A stretch of DNA of 25,421 bases, taken from positions 1-25,421 of the IMG/VR virus record IMGVR_UViG_3300034061_002643. One strand, given 5' to 3'. This document shows, piece after piece, positions 13,051 through 20,218 of the stretch (the stretch's first letter is position 1; every line of letters starts with the position of its first letter). Made by a program: the position numbers and the translations under genes. The stretch is from a virus. The notes beneath the pieces are model-generated. The model was given only the letters and a program-made list of their open reading frames with translations, ran no database searches and had not been told where the DNA came from.

Positions 13051-14214
13051 TTACGCTCTCTTAATCCCTGCTGGATAATAACGATTCAACCATTCTAATT
13101 CATCCTGGTGATCGTCTTCCGCATACCAACCTTTTCCAGTATATACGTTATGAACCATGGTGAAATAATGTTCGTACATTCTAGCAACACGATCTAAAGA
13201 AAAGTTAGCCATTGCCCAATCTCTACAATCTTGTGGATTGATCTTGTCAATATTCTTAGCCGCCCAAGAGAATTCTGAGAATGAACGACAACGATAACCA
13301 GTTACTCCGTGTAAATTATTCTCTGCGTGTGAACCCCAATCTGTTGTGATAATAGGACAACCTGCAAAAAGAGCTTCGATAGATGCTCCACCAAAAGGTT
13401 CGTTGAACATAGAAGGAAGCCAGAATCCCTTCGCCTTAGAGAGTACCTTCTTTCTATCTTCTGCATTAAGGTATCCGATAACTTCGATCTGACCAGGAAT
13501 CTCTTTATATCCATGCTCCTCAAGAGAACCTTGTCCTGCGATCTTCAATTTCAACCCAAGTTTTTCACAGACTTGATAGGCAACATCAATACCCTTTCCA
13601 GGATAGATTCTACCCATGAATAGAAGATAATCATCTTTCTCTTTTGAAAATTCAAATTCATCTGGATCGAAATAATTAGGAATCACAGCATGATACCAGG
13701 ATTCTTTGCACTGACCAACAGCTTCATGACCACCAACAGCAGAACGAATGGCATATGATTCATAGATTCGCCAAGGAGAGAATTGGCCTGTAGCATATCC
13801 AATACCAGGCTCTACGATAATCATATCGTCTACAAACGCATCACATACTGGTTTATTACCCCATCCCCAGAAAGGTAGAATGAAATCGTTTGGTTGTTTT
13901 CTCTTTTGAATTTCTCTAATAGCGTTCTTATAGAAAGTTTGATAAGCATGGTCATTCATATCAAACTTAAAGAAATTCTTGCGCCAATCAAAATCACCAT
14001 ATGCTTTCTTAAAATCGTCATTGGTAACAACCGTAACATGTTCCGTACACTCTAGTTCGGAATCTTCGTGACCATAATGAATAACTTCGTGTCCACGTGA
14101 GACCATCATTTTCCCGAATTTGCGTGTCTTTTGTCCGTACGCACAAGCCGAAAATTCTGCATTAGTTACTACATGTGGTGGTGGTAGAATATGAAATCTA
14201 AACTTTTGACTCAT
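13051..14214 (-). CDS. GT4-family glycosyltransferase, first gene of the glycan operon
   Basis: This 387-residue protein has two Rossmann-like halves. The C-terminal half shows the GT4 markers: DYLLFMGRIYPGKG (about 191-204, start of the NDP-sugar domain) and LPSMFNEPFGGASIEALFAG (about 266-285, with the E-F-G-G-x-x-x-E nucleotide-sugar pattern), then CPIITTDWGS. It starts at the ATG at 14214 with a good AGGAGT ribosome binding site. A consensus promoter lies 17 bases before that site, so this gene opens the twelve-gene run. It is a probable retaining transferase using an NDP-sugar; donor unknown. Confidence 0.85.
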   Translation of the reverse strand: MSQKFRFHILPPPHVVTNAEFSACAYGQKTRKFGKMMVSRGHEVIHYGHEDSELECTEHVTVVTNDDFKKAYGDFDWRKNFFKFDMNDHAYQTFYKNAIREIQKRKQPNDFILPFWGWGNKPVCDAFVDDMIIVEPGIGYATGQFSPWRIYESYAIRSAVGGHEAVGQCKESWYHAVIPNYFDPDEFEFSKEKDDYLLFMGRIYPGKGIDVAYQVCEKLGLKLKIAGQGSLEEHGYKEIPGQIEVIGYLNAEDRKKVLSKAKGFWLPSMFNEPFGGASIEALFAGCPIITTDWGSHAENNLHGVTGYRCRSFSEFSWAAKNIDKINPQDCRDWAMANFSLDRVARMYEHYFTMVHNVYTGKGWYAEDDHQDELEWLNRYYPAGIKRA

Positions 14215-14230
14215 TATAACTCCTAATTCA

Positions 14231-14267
14231 ATTATAATATACTTGAGTATTTAGGTCAAAATTGACC
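14231..14267 (-). promoter_or_regulatory. Promoter of the glycan/RLP operon with overlapping palindrome
   Basis: On the minus strand TTGACC (14254-14259) and TATAAT (14231-14236) are 17 bases apart and point at the GT4 gene. The -35 box is one half of a perfect 14-base palindrome GGTCAAAATTGACC (14254-14267), which could be an operator. No late-promoter box is seen here, so the operon is probably transcribed by a sigma70-type holoenzyme. Confidence 0.65.
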
Positions 14268-14356
14268 AAATAAATTATACATGAGATAGAAATTTTCTAA
14301 TAATCTCTAACCCACTATCCATCTACTATGATTGACTAGTAAATGTCTAATCATAT

Positions 14357-14379
14357 TTATGCACTTTAAAAGTACATAA
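14357..14379. terminator. Inverted repeat after the collagen-like gene, possible terminator
   Basis: TTATGCACTTT and AAAGTACATAA form an 11-bp dyad with one G-U pair around one central base, starting 12 bases after the stop of the fibre-like gene on the minus strand. No T tract follows, so termination activity is uncertain. A second, bulged dyad lies nearby (about 14325-14355). I see no gene in 14215-14390. Confidence 0.35.
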
Positions 14380-14390
14380 TTATTCCAGCG

Positions 14391-14963
14391 TTATACTCCA
14401 AATGCGATCTTATATAAATCAATTTTAGTTGTAGATCCTGCTGCGGCGGATGCAATTAATCTTATATTTCCACCAGTGATATTGGTTGTATAAGTTACTA
14501 GAGGATTTGCTGAAGTATGTACTCTAGAGTATTCGGATATATTAGCTGTTGTTCCATTATGGATCAATAGAATTTCAGAACATTGGAAATTTGTGAGGTA
14601 TGAAACTTGTAATACATATTTCACTGTTCTGAATGTAGATATAGGCGATTCATCGATAACAGTTTCTGTAACACCAATATTTGTGATTCTTTTACCAGAA
14701 ATTAATGCTGGATCAATTGAAAGTTGTCCAGTCATTGTTAGTGTATTAGTTTCTTTGACCCATGTTAATCCTGTTGCCCCAACTACAGATGTATTATCTA
14801 GATACAACAATTCACGATTAGATCCAGAAAATGTTCCTGTCGCTCCAGTAAAACCAGTCGCACCTATTCCTGTAGAACCTTGATTACCTATTGTGCCCTG
14901 AGTTCCTATTGATGCAACTTTTACAGTCGTTGATGATGGTATTGTAACTGTTATATTTGACAT
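14391..14963 (-). CDS. Collagen-like virion protein, possible fibre
   Basis: This 190-residue protein has Gly-X-Y triplets (GTQGTIGNQGSTGIGATGFT, residues 21-40 and a little beyond) near the N-terminus, followed by a beta-rich C-terminal domain (about 80-190) with many Ser, Thr and Ile. Phage fibre and head-decoration proteins often have this collagen-like plus globular layout, and the partial gene at the right end of the window has similar GATG repeats. It is the last gene of the gp13-gp14-gp15 late run, one base after the Ig-like gene. Location on the virion is inferred; it could be a target of the glycosyltransferases next door. Confidence 0.7.
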   Translation of the reverse strand: MSNITVTIPSSTTVKVASIGTQGTIGNQGSTGIGATGFTGATGTFSGSNRELLYLDNTSVVGATGLTWVKETNTLTMTGQLSIDPALISGKRITNIGVTETVIDESPISTFRTVKYVLQVSYLTNFQCSEILLIHNGTTANISEYSRVHTSANPLVTYTTNITGGNIRLIASAAAGSTTKIDLYKIAFGV

Positions 14964-14964
14964 T

Positions 14965-15303
14965 TTACTTTGTTGCGTTTGGTTTAACTTCTACAATTCC
15001 TTCAATAACTCTAGTTACAATAGAACCATTTGTTATCTCAACATCATAAACATATCTACCCGATTTATATGTTGCAGTTTGTGTTGCAGTAGCTGATAAT
15101 GTTAATTTACCATCAGTTGGAGGAGAATCTATAGTAACAGTTAAAGGATATACGTTGAAATCCGAATAATATGATGTTCTTATTTTACAACTACCAGTAT
15201 ATCCAGTTAGATTCATCGATGAACCATCAGAATTATTTAATTCAATTGTTGTACTAAATGTAGCACCAGATTCTATCTTTAAATTAGTGTAACCTGCTGA
15301 CAT
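14965..15303 (-). CDS. Small Ig-like virion structural protein
   Basis: A 112-residue protein with alternating Thr/Ser-rich beta strands (YTNLKIESGATFSTTIELNN, then GYTGSCKIRTSY and GRYVYDVEITNG). It resembles the small all-beta virion proteins of phages with a baseplate/tail-tip N-terminal domain (BppU-N-like). It follows gp15 by nine bases with an AAGGAAAT ribosome binding site, and an AATAAATA box lies within the gp15 end upstream. Virion role is inferred from fold pattern and position. Confidence 0.6.
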   Translation of the reverse strand: MSAGYTNLKIESGATFSTTIELNNSDGSSMNLTGYTGSCKIRTSYYSDFNVYPLTVTIDSPPTDGKLTLSATATQTATYKSGRYVYDVEITNGSIVTRVIEGIVEVKPNATK

Positions 15304-15312
15304 GTAATTTCC

Positions 15313-16338
15313 TTAATATTCCGTAATAGTTGTATTTATTGTATAAACATCATCTCTATCTGCTGTAGATGGATTGACGGAAACTGTTGTTGTTACTAAT
15401 TTTTGTGTAGTATCTAATTCGTAAAAATTAGTAACAGCATTTTTAATAATCTTAGCATCAGAAATTGGTGGATAAATCCAAGAGTTTGCAACAAATGTTA
15501 ACGTCCATGTTAAAATTCTATCATCTTCTACTGATCCTTCATATTCATCTGATTGTGAAACTGATGTTAAAGTAATTTGCACATCCCTCTTCATATCAAT
15601 AGATGGTATATCGTTCAGAGTAATGGTATAAAAAGGAGTGAAATATGGAAGAATCTGTTCTATAATTTGTAGACCATCATCAATATATTTAACAAATAAA
15701 TTAACAGTAAATTCAAAATTATAAGGAACTGGATTATACTGTCCAATATATGTTGTTTTTAACGTAGAAATACCGGAACCTGGTGCGATTAAATCAATTG
15801 CTGTTCCGGCTTCAGCTAAAGATTTAGAAGAAGCGAGTTTAATTGTATTGTTAGTCGTCTTAATTGTGTAATAAGTTCCACCATCAAAAAATCCTGTTGC
15901 TCCAATTGAATTTCCAGATCCTTTAATATAAGTTACTGATTGACCAGTTCTTAAATTATGTGACGGGATAGTTATGGTATTTTCACTTACATTAACGGCA
16001 CTTGAAGCATTAAACGTCAAATCATTTTGTGGAACAAATATATTCTTTCCAATAGTTTGTTGTTTTCTTGTTGAATCATATGACATAGAAGTTAACTCAA
16101 ACGATAATCTTGGAAGAATAACTTTTACATCAACATAATTATCTCTTCTCTGAACATCTTGTTGCTGTAACATCGTGATGGTTTTATCTGCAGATGCGTA
16201 TGCAAGTGGAACTTTAATGGTTTTTTCTATCGATCCATCTTGATTATATCTTAAGACTCTTATATTATTAAATAGAGAACCAAAAGCTGCAGTCAGATTT
16301 CTAATTGTAGAGAAATAAAAGTTTGATGAATTTAACAT
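15313..16338 (-). CDS. 15: T4 gp15-like tail completion / sheath terminator, with inserted domain
   Basis: The N-terminal part (FYFSTIRNLTAAFGSLFNNI, VPLAYASADK, VILPRLSFEL) and the C-terminal part (QYNPVPYNFEFTVNLFVKYI, QIIEQILPYFTPF, WIYPP) match T4 gp15. That protein caps the tail at the head-proximal end and binds the neck proteins. T4 gp15 is 272 residues; this one is 341. The extra length lies mostly at residues about 108-197, a Thr/Ser/Gly-rich beta segment (HNLRTGQSVTY, GGTYYTIKTTNNTIKLASS) inserted just before QYNP. It would project from the connector. Its order after gp13 and gp14 is as in T4. Confidence 0.85.
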   Translation of the reverse strand: MLNSSNFYFSTIRNLTAAFGSLFNNIRVLRYNQDGSIEKTIKVPLAYASADKTITMLQQQDVQRRDNYVDVKVILPRLSFELTSMSYDSTRKQQTIGKNIFVPQNDLTFNASSAVNVSENTITIPSHNLRTGQSVTYIKGSGNSIGATGFFDGGTYYTIKTTNNTIKLASSKSLAEAGTAIDLIAPGSGISTLKTTYIGQYNPVPYNFEFTVNLFVKYIDDGLQIIEQILPYFTPFYTITLNDIPSIDMKRDVQITLTSVSQSDEYEGSVEDDRILTWTLTFVANSWIYPPISDAKIIKNAVTNFYELDTTQKLVTTTVSVNPSTADRDDVYTINTTITEY

Positions 16339-16361
16339 TTAATACACATATTCCTTTATAA

Positions 16362-17000
16362 TTAATTATTGATATTAGAAAAAGGATTTGACTCTGTGAA
16401 GTCTATTATAATATCGGATTTAGATTGTATTTTATCGTTCTTAGCAAATGGATCACCAATTCCTGTAGCACCATCATTATTATAAGTTACATTAACTTCA
16501 TCTGCTTCAGTACCAGTGTCAATAGTTTCATTAGAATATTTAAATACTTCGCAAGTTAGAATAAAATATTGTCTCGCCCCAAGAGGAAATAGAGGATTCT
16601 TATCATCAACATATTTAATTTCGAAAAGGGATCTTGCTGTAGGATACATTATAAGATCACCTTCGACTGGAAGAACCTTTCCTACAATAGATTCAAATCT
16701 TTCTCTAGAAACAATTAATCTTAATCTATCACCTAGAGTGAATCCAAATTTAGAAATTAAAGCTCCGTCCCCAAGAAATGCTTCATAATTCTCTATGTAC
16801 ATTTCTATTACAAAATTTCTCTCGAATTTAGATATATAATCTTCACGATATAATTCATCAACATTAACAATAGTTCTTGGTAAATAAACAAAATCACATC
16901 CTGCAATTTGTATAGATTCATTTACCAAAACTTGGAGAAGATTCTGTTCTTCTGTAGAACCTATACCACGACCGGATTGAAAAAATTTATTAGTTGGCAT
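16362..17000 (-). CDS. 14: T4 gp14-like neck protein
   Basis: Segments such as LLQVLVNESIQIAGCDFVYLPR, EGDLIMYPTARSLFEIKYVD and PLFPLGARQYFILTCEVFKY match T4 gp14 by order and spacing; in T4 the matching parts are VLVAESIQMRG, EGDLIYFPMDNSLFEI and QLGQNAIRKI. It is 212 residues, shorter than T4 gp14 (256), mainly through shorter ends. gp14 joins gp13 in the neck that links the head connector to the tail. It begins three bases after the gp13 stop. Confidence 0.8.
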   Translation of the reverse strand: MPTNKFFQSGRGIGSTEEQNLLQVLVNESIQIAGCDFVYLPRTIVNVDELYREDYISKFERNFVIEMYIENYEAFLGDGALISKFGFTLGDRLRLIVSRERFESIVGKVLPVEGDLIMYPTARSLFEIKYVDDKNPLFPLGARQYFILTCEVFKYSNETIDTGTEADEVNVTYNNDGATGIGDPFAKNDKIQSKSDIIIDFTESNPFSNINN

Positions 17001-17003
17001 GAT

Positions 17004-17768
17004 TTATCCAATAAATAGATCCAACGGTAATTGTAAATCTTTAGTGAGTCTTGTTTCTAATTTTTCTATTTCAGTTATAGCTTCTGAATATATTGCATCA
17101 CCATTAATTGTTATACCGCCTGGCAAATTCATATTTCCAAATTTCTTAAGATTCTCGCCCCATTGTCTTTTAATTAGAGCTGTAGCATATTCCTTAAGAA
17201 ATTCGTCAGCCCAAATATCGTTAAAAGTATTGATATCTAATTTCTTGTAAATTTTCAAAACAATATTGGATGTTTTCTCTTTTAATAAAGAGAGCGGTTC
17301 GTTGAATCTAATTCTATTTGTTTTTCTATTAAAGTTAAAAGAATTTAATGGTGATAATGACATCTGCATAGTAGCAAGATACGACTTCATAGAATCTAAA
17401 TAAGCTAAATTATTTCCTATAATATTTGTTGTATTATAGAAATCGTTCATATAGAACTGATATTGTGCATTAAATAGATCGCCACTACCAACTCCTGTAG
17501 AAACGTCATTACCGACAGGAAGTGCAGATATTACAGAAAATACTTTTTCATCTAGAGTAATATATCCATTAGTTACATCCGTATTAGTTATAGGAACAAT
17601 AAGATAATCTTCTTCAACGCCATCAAAATGATAATCAAAATATTTCGTTATGGCATCATCGATTCTATCATCAACTTGTTCTTCTGCAACATTTATTTCT
17701 ATTACAGGAAAACCTAGTCTTCTTAAACAGTAATCGGAAAATTGTTCTCTAGTTGTTGGCGTTGCCAT
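17004..17768 (-). CDS. 13: T4 gp13-like neck protein
   Basis: A 254-residue protein beginning MATPTTREQFSDYCLRRLGF, followed by VAEEQVDDRIDDAITKYFDYH, a pattern typical of gp13 neck proteins in T4-like phages. Later parts (LDSMKSYLATMQMSL, RIRFNEPLSLL, WADEFLKEYATALIKRQWGE) fit the family as well. In the virion it forms the ring that closes the filled head. It starts with an AGGAGT ribosome binding site just after a T4-type late promoter and is the first gene of the late run gp13-gp14-gp15-fibre. Confidence 0.85.
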   Translation of the reverse strand: MATPTTREQFSDYCLRRLGFPVIEINVAEEQVDDRIDDAITKYFDYHFDGVEEDYLIVPITNTDVTNGYITLDEKVFSVISALPVGNDVSTGVGSGDLFNAQYQFYMNDFYNTTNIIGNNLAYLDSMKSYLATMQMSLSPLNSFNFNRKTNRIRFNEPLSLLKEKTSNIVLKIYKKLDINTFNDIWADEFLKEYATALIKRQWGENLKKFGNMNLPGGITINGDAIYSEAITEIEKLETRLTKDLQLPLDLFIG

Positions 17769-17783
17769 TACATACTCCTATCT

Positions 17784-17797
17784 TATTTATATAAATA
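17784..17797. promoter_or_regulatory. Palindromic T4-type late promoter TATAAATA
   Basis: TATAAATA is present on both strands: on the minus strand (17784-17791) and, overlapping it, on the plus strand (17790-17797). The minus copy lies 16 bases before the gp13 ATG, with AGGAG in between, so it should drive the late virion genes. The plus copy points into the terminator and the antisense side of the next gene and may be fortuitous. Confidence 0.7.
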
Positions 17798-17800
17798 AAG

Positions 17801-17823
17801 AGGGAACTCTTAAAGAGTTCCCT
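17801..17823 (-). terminator. Rho-independent terminator
   Basis: A perfect 10-bp stem AGGGAACTCT/AGAGTTCCCT with a three-base loop, followed on the minus strand by CTTTATTT. It lies 22 bases after the stop of the gene at 17845-18201 and just before the gp13 late promoter, so it separates the two transcription units. Confidence 0.75.
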
Positions 17824-17844
17824 AAGAAATATGAACTTATAAAT

Positions 17845-18201
17845 TCAATCAGCAATAAAAAAACTTAATTGTGATAATTGCATTGGCGACAAATTAACTG
17901 ATTCCGGAAGAGACTCTACTTTAATAGGTTCTAGTGGAATCTCAATTTCTTCCTGTAGAAGAGGATTTAATTCTTCAACAAACATATTAAGATTTTCTTC
18001 AGTTACCACAACACTTCCTTCGTTCTCTACACCATATTTTTGCACTAACTTCTGTCTTGTTTCTTCTAGATTTGTGAGCTCAGAAGCTATTACTTTTAAA
18101 GCCTTAGAAATTCTGTATGCAATATTAATTGGTAAAGTGCAGTTTGATAGTGCAACCAACGCAGCTTCAGAATTTTTAAGTTGTCCTAATGTCAATTTCA
18201 T
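17845..18201 (-). CDS. Small phage protein (DUF1617-like)
   Basis: A 118-residue, mostly helical protein beginning MKLTLGQLKNSEAALVALSN, with LPINIAYRISKALKVIASEL and EETRQKLVQKYGVENEGSVV. This order (LGQLKNSE, AYRISK, ETRxKLVxKYG) is like small phage proteins of the DUF1617 type, whose function is unknown to me. It has a clear AGGAGAT ribosome binding site. A late promoter TATAAATA (18281-18288) lies about 80 bases upstream. It is likely a late gene, possibly virion-associated or an assembly factor. Confidence 0.65.
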   Translation of the reverse strand: MKLTLGQLKNSEAALVALSNCTLPINIAYRISKALKVIASELTNLEETRQKLVQKYGVENEGSVVVTEENLNMFVEELNPLLQEEIEIPLEPIKVESLPESVNLSPMQLSQLSFFIAD

Positions 18202-18280
18202 TTTATTATCTCCTAAATATAGTTATGCACTAAATTTCTCAGCACACCATTCTTTCGTCATGAATTAAATTCATCAAAAC

Positions 18281-18288
18281 TATTTATA
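18281..18288 (-). promoter_or_regulatory. T4-type late promoter TATAAATA
   Basis: An exact TATAAATA on the minus strand, about 80 bases before the ATG of the DUF1617-like gene. The leader between them could encode a short peptide (MNLIHDERMVC). It overlaps the Shine-Dalgarno region of the divergent hydrolase gene. Confidence 0.6.
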
Positions 18289-18298
18289 GGAGACAATT

Positions 18299-18712
18299 TT
18301 GATTAGAAATATAATAATTTCTATTGCTTTTTGCACGCTTGTTTTTAGCTATGATACAAGCAATAGAAATGTAAACTGTATGACACAAGCAATTTATCAC
18401 GAAGCAAGAGGAGAATCTTATATGGGGAAAATTGCAGTCGGACATATAATTCTAAACAGAATAAAAAAAGGATATGGAACGGATCCTTGTGAAATAGTTT
18501 CTAGTAAGAGACAATTTTCTTGGTATGGAAAAAACAATTCCATCAAAGAACGAGATAGATGGGATGAATGTTATAGATTATCAAAAAAGATTCTTGCAAA
18601 TGAAACTCAAGATCCAACCAAAGGATCTATATTCTTTCATGAGAAGAGTATCAACCCAGGTTGGAAATATAAGAGAATAGTAGTCATCGATAGTCATATA
18701 TTCTATAAGTAA
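18299..18712 (+). CDS. SleB-type cell wall hydrolase with signal peptide
   Basis: A 137-residue protein of the Hydrolase_2 / SleB-like family of peptidoglycan hydrolases. The catalytic-region motif is QAIYHEARGESYMGKIAVG (residues 30-48, E36 the likely catalytic acid), followed by HIILNRI and KRQFSWYG. Residues 1-18 (MIRNIIISIAFCTLVFSY) are a hydrophobic signal or membrane anchor, so the enzyme could act outside the membrane. The start is a TTG, placed six bases after AGGAGA. It could be a lysis-accessory, spanin-helping or virion-associated hydrolase; its placement next to late genes fits lysis. Confidence 0.75.
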   Translation: MIRNIIISIAFCTLVFSYDTSNRNVNCMTQAIYHEARGESYMGKIAVGHIILNRIKKGYGTDPCEIVSSKRQFSWYGKNNSIKERDRWDECYRLSKKILANETQDPTKGSIFFHEKSINPGWKYKRIVVIDSHIFYK

Positions 18713-18724
18713 TATACTTAAAAT

Positions 18725-18745
18725 CGCTACATACTAAGTATAGCG
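18725..18745 (+). terminator. Inverted repeat after the hydrolase gene, possible terminator
   Basis: CGCT/AGCG and ATACT/AGTAT nest with a two-base bulge, 13 bases after the hydrolase stop. No T run follows, so it is weak evidence for termination. The remainder of 18713-18796 holds no gene. Confidence 0.25.
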
Positions 18746-18796
18746 TAGAAAGTCAAGTTCGTCAAGTGAGATGATGTTGAATCTCAAAAAATCATA

Positions 18797-18825
18797 TTGA
18801 TGAATCATATGTTATATAGTATAAT
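18797..18825 (+). promoter_or_regulatory. Promoter with leaderless geometry for the primase operon
   Basis: TTGATG (18797-18802), 17 bases, then TATAAT (18820-18825), six bases (AGTTAT), then the ATG at 18832. There is no Shine-Dalgarno between the promoter and the start codon. Confidence 0.75.
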
Positions 18826-18831
18826 AGTTAT

Positions 18832-19848
18832 ATGAGTATATTGGTTGATTCAAAATATCTTTCGTTGATATCTCCTAAATTAGACTTATTTAAGAAGAAG
18901 TCTGAAGTCTTATGGAATTTTAGATGTCCATATTGTATGGATTCGAAGAAGAGAGAATCAAAGGCGAGAGGTTATGTCTACAGGAAACACAACGACCTCT
19001 TTTTTAAGTGTCATAATTGTGTGAAAGGCACAACGTTCTCTAATTTCCTTAAATTCTTAGACCCTGTTTTACATAAACAATATATATTCGAGAGATTCAC
19101 ATCAGGAGATACTCATCCAAATCATAATTACAAGAAACCAATCCTAGTTTCTTCTGATGCAAAAAACAAATTTCAGAAAAAAATCATAAATTATGATATC
19201 GGTTTGGAATCTATAAAGGATCTTCAAGACGGACATTACGCAAAAGAATATATTAGATCAAGAGAAATACCATCTGAGCATTGGAATAAATTGTTTTTTA
19301 CAAACGACTTTAAACAATATGTCGAATCTATTAATAAAGAAAAATCTAAGAACTTAAAACCAAAAGATCCAAGGATTGTGATTCCTTTCTTTGATAAAAC
19401 TGGTAAATTGATAGCAGTTCAAGGTCGTGCATTGGAAGACAGTATCGCAAGATATATTACAATTAAATTACACGAAGATAATGATAAAATATATGGTTTA
19501 GAACGTATAAATACAAATACAACTTTATGGATATTTGAAGGTCCAATTGATTCGTTATTTGTGAAAAATGCTCTGGCTACAGCTGGAGCTGAATTATCAA
19601 AATTAATAAAAGATTATCCTAAAGCAATATTCGTTTTTGATAATGAACCATCAAATAAACAGATTATTCAAAATATGAATTTTGTAATAGATTCTGGATG
19701 TAAAATTGTAATTTGGAAAAAAGAAAACAAATGTAAAGATGTCAATGATATGGTTCTTGCAGGTTTAGATATTGATTCAGAATTAACAGAATCGTCTTAT
19801 TCGGGGTTAGAAGCATTATTTAAATTTAATATTTGGAAGAAGGTGTGA
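18832..19848 (+). CDS. 61: T4 gp61-like DNA primase
   Basis: This 338-residue protein matches T4 gp61, the primase that works with helicase gp41 at the fork. The zinc-binding domain has C32, C35, C60 and C63 (RCPYCMDSKK, KCHNCVKG). The TOPRIM-like catalytic part includes RIVIPFFDKTGKLIAVQGRA, WIFEGPIDSLFVKNALATAG, FVFDNEPSNK and CKDVNDMV, which follow the T4 protein in order. Length is near the T4 value (342). It begins the nucleotide/replication operon and, with TATAAT six bases before its ATG, looks leaderless. The next gene starts one base after its stop. Confidence 0.9.
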   Translation: MSILVDSKYLSLISPKLDLFKKKSEVLWNFRCPYCMDSKKRESKARGYVYRKHNDLFFKCHNCVKGTTFSNFLKFLDPVLHKQYIFERFTSGDTHPNHNYKKPILVSSDAKNKFQKKIINYDIGLESIKDLQDGHYAKEYIRSREIPSEHWNKLFFTNDFKQYVESINKEKSKNLKPKDPRIVIPFFDKTGKLIAVQGRALEDSIARYITIKLHEDNDKIYGLERINTNTTLWIFEGPIDSLFVKNALATAGAELSKLIKDYPKAIFVFDNEPSNKQIIQNMNFVIDSGCKIVIWKKENKCKDVNDMVLAGLDIDSELTESSYSGLEALFKFNIWKKV

Positions 19849-19849
19849 C

Positions 19850-20218
19850 ATGTATACTTACAGTGCTAAGATTTTAAGAGTTATAGATGGCGATACAATT
19901 GAATCTGAAATTGATTTGGGGTTTGGAGTAAGTATTCGAAAGATTGTTAGATTGAATGGAATCGATACTCCAGAAAAAAATTCAAGGATCGTATCGGAAC
20001 GTGAATTGGCTGTAAAGGCGACAGCTAGAACTAAATATGCTTTAGAAAATAAAACAATAATTTTGAAAACGCAGTTAGATAAAGATGATAAATATGGGCG
20101 TGTCTTGGCTTATGTTTATGTGTCTGAGAAAGATGTTGAATCTAACCAATCGTTTAATATTAAGTTAATTCAAGAAGGATTAGCTTTTCCATATTCTGGA
20201 GGAAAGAAGAATGTATAA
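19850..20218 (+). CDS. Staphylococcal-nuclease-like (SNase) endonuclease
   Basis: A compact 122-residue SNase fold. It has the motifs VIDGDTIE (D13), VRLNGIDTPEKN (R34, D39, E42) and DKYGRVLAYV (R84). These match the catalytic Arg-Glu-Arg triad of staphylococcal nuclease, and D13 and D39 would bind Ca2+. There is no signal peptide, so it acts in the cell, perhaps on host DNA to feed the deoxynucleotide pool made by the genes downstream. The gene lies one base after gp61 and overlaps thyX by eight bases. Confidence 0.85.
   Translation: MYTYSAKILRVIDGDTIESEIDLGFGVSIRKIVRLNGIDTPEKNSRIVSERELAVKATARTKYALENKTIILKTQLDKDDKYGRVLAYVYVSEKDVESNQSFNIKLIQEGLAFPYSGGKKNV

Noticed and set aside
13302-13523. 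Minus-strand 73-codon frame within the first GT4 gene
   Set aside because: It is an alternative frame inside a gene with strong GT4 motifs.
14254-14267. A divergent plus-strand promoter from the second half of the palindrome (TTGACC)
   Set aside because: No -10 box occurs at 16-18 bases on the plus strand, and no plus-strand gene follows.
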